Shown: positions 63,699 through 64,000 of the stretch, piece after piece
Layout of the letters: every line of letters starts with the position of its first letter
Position numbering within the stretch: position 1 is the first letter of the stretch
NCBI RefSeq assembly: GCF_000503215.1
Contig: NZ_AYTD01000013.1
Coordinates: 486,009 to 550,008 of the forward strand
Direction of reading: 5' to 3'
DNA from: Pseudomonas canadensis
GTDB lineage: Bacteria; Pseudomonadota; Gammaproteobacteria; Pseudomonadales; Pseudomonadaceae
Length of the DNA stretch: 64,000 nt
The notes under the pieces: generated by a model
Told to the model about the DNA's origin: nothing
Databases searched by the model: none
What the model saw: only the letters and a program-made list of their open reading frames with translations
Translations under genes and position numbers: made by a program

Positions 63699-64000
63699 AT
63701 GAGTGATATCCCGCTACTGCCCCAAGTCGAAGCCTTTCTGCGTCGGCGCCATGGGCTGTTTATCGACGGCGTCAACGTGCGCAGCCATTCCAGCCAGACC
63801 CTGGCCGTGACCAACCCGGCCACCGGTGACGTGATCGCCCAGGTGGCCGATGCGGACCTGGCGGATATCGACGCAGCTGTGGACTCCGCCAACCGTGGCT
63901 TCCAGTTGTGGTCCCAGGCGTTACCCGCGACACGCGGCAACGTACTGCTCAAGCTCGCGGACTTGCTGGAACGCAACCGCGAAGAACTGGCGCAGATCGA
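63699..64000 (+). CDS. feaB: Aldehyde dehydrogenase, phenylacetaldehyde dehydrogenase-like (3' end outside window)
   Basis: The first 100 codons of an aldehyde dehydrogenase: HGLFIDGVNVRSHSSQTLAV, then NPATGDVIAQVADADLADID and AAVDSANRGFQLWSQ, then RGNVLLKLADLLERNREELAQ, the standard ALDH N-terminus. ATG 63699 has CCAGGAA before it. The catalytic part lies beyond the window. Next to FeaR and an amine oxidase it is probably the (4-hydroxy)phenylacetaldehyde dehydrogenase that yields the acid fed to the hpa pathway. The symbol is by context. Confidence 0.72.
   Translation, partial: MSDIPLLPQVEAFLRRRHGLFIDGVNVRSHSSQTLAVTNPATGDVIAQVADADLADIDAAVDSANRGFQLWSQALPATRGNVLLKLADLLERNREELAQI

Overview
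The window looks like a chromosomal segment of a fluorescent Pseudomonas (P. fluorescens group). Support comes from the high GC content, eight Pseudomonas-type REP doublets between genes, a PvdT/OpmQ-like pyoverdine efflux pair, a viscosin-family lipopeptide synthetase locus, and a complete homoprotocatechuate meta-cleavage operon. All assignments come from reading the sequence; no database search was run.

Layout. 1-2.9 kb: the end of a MacB/PvdT-type exporter, its outer-membrane partner (OpmQ-like), and a secreted alpha/beta-hydrolase-like protein that has lost its nucleophile. 3.0-12.6 kb: a GntR/FCD regulator, a five-gene branched-chain-amino-acid-type (HAAT) ABC importer, an M20 carbamoylase-type hydrolase, an amidase and a LysR regulator, which together read as an amide/ureide scavenging unit. 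12.7-20.6 kb: a LacI regulator facing a polyol operon (ribose-type ABC importer, polyol dehydrogenase, FGGY kinase, short-chain dehydrogenase) whose promoter carries a clean LacI-type palindrome. 20.8-28.4 kb: a sterol-desaturase-like membrane protein, a six-bladed-propeller lactonase-like protein, a secreted PPC-domain protein, and an AttH-type lipoprotein with its FtsX permease and ATPase. 28.6-33.6 kb: an envelope-modification block (PmrG/Ais-like phosphatase, ArnT, an ArnT-like paralogue) and an orphan half of an RbsA-type ATPase. 33.9-34.5 kb: a small DUF6124-type protein behind a long, strongly structured leader. 34.9-43.9 kb: a two-module lipopeptide synthetase (Cs-A-T-C-A-T), a LuxR regulator and a NodT outer-membrane lipoprotein, the arrangement known for viscA/massA. 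43.8-52.6 kb: hpaA, hpaG1G2EDFXHI and hpaR. 52.8-64 kb: a monoamine (tyramine/phenylethylamine-type) catabolic region with an FAD amine oxidase-like enzyme, cupin, MoaF-like protein, two SDRs, FeaR, a permease, a porin, a two-component flavin monooxygenase, and the start of an aldehyde dehydrogenase cut by the window edge.

How the last 20 kb may work together: an amine enters through the porin and APC permease, is oxidised to an aldehyde and then to 4-hydroxyphenylacetate, is hydroxylated by the acyl-CoA-dehydrogenase-fold monooxygenase and its flavin reductase (no HpaBC is present), and is degraded by the Hpa enzymes to pyruvate and succinate semialdehyde. Shared 18-bp motifs at 76-88 bp before four start codons in the monoamine region, and a shared inverted repeat at the hpaG and hpaR promoters, support two local regulons.

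The most unusual non-coding items are (1) two copies of a ~300-bp element, each directly after a REP doublet, whose stems differ in sequence but keep complementarity, and (2) the DUF6124 leader, which has mutually exclusive pairings, a UNCG-capped hairpin and a hairpin that buries the Shine-Dalgarno. No tRNA, rRNA, CRISPR array or transposase was seen.
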